Of a DNA stretch of 64,000 nt, positions 62,981 to 64,000 are shown piece by piece. Under the pieces are notes generated by a model. That model was not told the DNA's origin. It did not search any database and worked only from the letters and a program-made list of their open reading frames with translations. The number at the start of each line of letters is the position of its first letter. The first letter of the stretch is position 1. This stretch comes from Mycobacterium sp. 852002-51971_SCH5477799-a (GTDB lineage: Bacteria; Actinomycetota; Actinomycetes; Mycobacteriales; Mycobacteriaceae): the NCBI RefSeq assembly GCF_001667145.1, contig NZ_LZIF01000106.1:62001-126000 (forward strand), given 5' to 3'. The position numbers and the translations under genes were made by a program.

Positions 62981-63766
62981 TCAATGCAGCCCGCTCTGGA
63001 TCTGCCCCGGTCGCGTCACGCCGTCGGTTCCGTACCTGTGCATCCGCTCCCGCAACTCCGACAACCGGAGCGCCCGGGAATCCTCCTGGGTGGGCGCGCT
63101 GCCGCCCAGCCGCCGCGGCACCCAGAACTCGTCCTGCGGGTGCGGATATTCCTCCTGCACCGAATACAGCAGGTCGTTCATCGCCGACCGCAACAGCAGG
63201 TTGAGTTCCTCGGGCGTGCCCCGCGGCGCCAATGGCGGCCCGGCCGCGACCGTGATCGGGACTTTGTTGCGGAACACCTTCTTGGGATGGTCCTTCGGCC
63301 AAATCCGATGAGCGCCCCACACCACGATCGGAACGATCGGCACCTGGGCGTCCAGCGCCATGCGCGCCGCCCCGGTCTTGAACTCGCGCAATTCGAAACT
63401 GCGGCTGATGGTCGCCTCGGGATGCATCCCGATCAACTCGCCCTCGCGCATGCGTTGCACGGCCACATCGAAAGCGTCGTGTCCCGACCTGCGATCCACC
63501 GGGATCAGCCGGGCGTGATTGATGACGTAGTTGACCGCCTTCACGTCGGCCATCTCCGCCTTGATCATGAAGTACGCCCGCCGGCGGCGCTCACGTACGG
63601 CCATCAGCGTCGGCAGCCAGTCCAGGTAGCTGGTGTGGTTCTGCGCCAGCAGAGCGCCGCCGCGCGCGGGGATGTTTTCCAGTCCGTGATAGGTGAACTT
63701 GGTCCCCTGCATCGCGACCATCGGCGGGACGATCCATTCCCCCAGCCGGTAAAATCCCTCGGGCAT
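62981..63766 (-). CDS. 1-acyl-sn-glycerol-3-phosphate acyltransferase family protein
   Basis: A 261-residue acyltransferase, position of Rv3814c. PlsC-type motifs: H44xxxxD49 (NHTSYLDW), FMIKAEM (block II) and PEAT at 116–119 (variant of EGTR), followed by VPIVPI. A hydrophobic stretch precedes the active site. Likely makes or remodels a phospholipid or glycolipid; the acceptor is unknown. The gene on its right is a paralogue in tandem. Confidence 0.88.
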   Translation of the reverse strand: MPEGFYRLGEWIVPPMVAMQGTKFTYHGLENIPARGGALLAQNHTSYLDWLPTLMAVRERRRRAYFMIKAEMADVKAVNYVINHARLIPVDRRSGHDAFDVAVQRMREGELIGMHPEATISRSFELREFKTGAARMALDAQVPIVPIVVWGAHRIWPKDHPKKVFRNKVPITVAAGPPLAPRGTPEELNLLLRSAMNDLLYSVQEEYPHPQDEFWVPRRLGGSAPTQEDSRALRLSELRERMHRYGTDGVTRPGQIQSGLH

Positions 63767-63780
63767 GCCTTCTCCTTCGC

Positions 63781-64000
63781 CTACTGCGGCGGGTGCTCGG
63801 CCCGTTTAGCCGATCGAGCCGCCGCCTCGGTGGCCTCCCTGCGAGCGGCCTCGGCCAGCGTCGGCGCTCCGCCGCCCAGCCGGTGCGGCATCCAATACGC
63901 TCCGGGTTCACCCGGATAGTGCTCTTGCGCCCGGTGCAGCAAGGTGGTCATCGAGTCACGCAGGGCAGCGTCGGTCTGCGCGATGTCTTCGCGCGCCCGG
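63781..64000 (-). CDS. C-terminal part of a second acyltransferase, cut by window edge
   Basis: Reading minus from the right edge gives 73 codons without a stop, ending TAG at 63781. The segment LLHRAQEHYPGEPGAYWMP and RLGGGAPTLAEAARRE match the C-terminal part of the left neighbour (SVQEEYPHPQDEFW, RRLGGSAPT). This corresponds to the Rv3815c-like tandem paralogue. Start and active site are outside the window. Confidence 0.85.
   Translation of the reverse strand, partial: RAREDIAQTDAALRDSMTTLLHRAQEHYPGEPGAYWMPHRLGGGAPTLAEAARREATEAAARSAKRAEHPPQ

Overview
This window is chromosomal DNA of a slow-growing Mycobacterium. It is GC-rich and runs in essentially the same order as the M. tuberculosis Rv3772–Rv3815c region, the mycolyl-arabinogalactan cell-wall locus. 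DprE1 carries Ala where M. tuberculosis has Cys387. There is no PE_PGRS gene between the PGRP amidase and the HAD phosphatase, and no transposase between fadE35 and accD4. These points suggest a relative of the M. avium complex, but the species is an inference.

Layout. 1–5460: a truncated metallophosphoesterase gene, then a stretch of about 4.2 kb flanked by a 34-bp exact repeat of the 3' half of tRNA-Arg(ACG). It looks like a small tRNA-targeted island and holds a cyclase/ATPase/LuxR regulator and a frameshifted membrane-protein gene. tRNA-Arg and tRNA-Ser(GCT) close this part. 5541–13486: metabolic genes (hisC2, echA21, lipE, a quinone oxidoreductase, an aminotransferase-like protein), a GXWXG/DUF4334 protein, a DinB-like protein, and a bacterial eRF1-like (Rv2629-type) gene whose end overlaps tRNA-Ser(TGA). 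13604–18770: an Rv3779-type membrane protein, the proteasome activator Bpa, and the galactan start/export set (wzt, glfT1, wzm), with a MIRU-like repeat between glfT1 and wzm.

19093–36514: an alpha/beta hydrolase, a Gre-like factor, a GtrA protein, then dprE1–dprE2–aftA–embC. A self-contained arsR–SRPBCC–DinB-like operon separates embC from embA–embB. Together these genes make decaprenyl-phospho-arabinose, flip or recruit it, and build arabinan on galactan and on lipoarabinomannan. 36515–39583: a small secreted protein behind a perfect CRP-type palindrome, a GarA-like FHA protein and fadE35.

39580–58998, all on the minus strand: glf–glfT2–DPPR phosphatase–ubiA–aftB (galactan polymerisation, DPA precursor, last arabinose), then fbpA, fbpD, the Rv3802c lipase, and fadD32–pks13–accD4 (mycolic acid condensation and transfer). 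59254–64000: erp with two coding repeat arrays, a PGRP amidase, a HAD phosphatase, and two acyltransferases, the last cut by the window edge.

I found no complete insertion sequence, integrase, CRISPR array or prophage. The most unusual material is the tRNA-Arg island, the operon splitting emb, the CRP-type site at 36651, the three-hairpin leader of fadD32, and the repeat arrays in erp and after fbpD.
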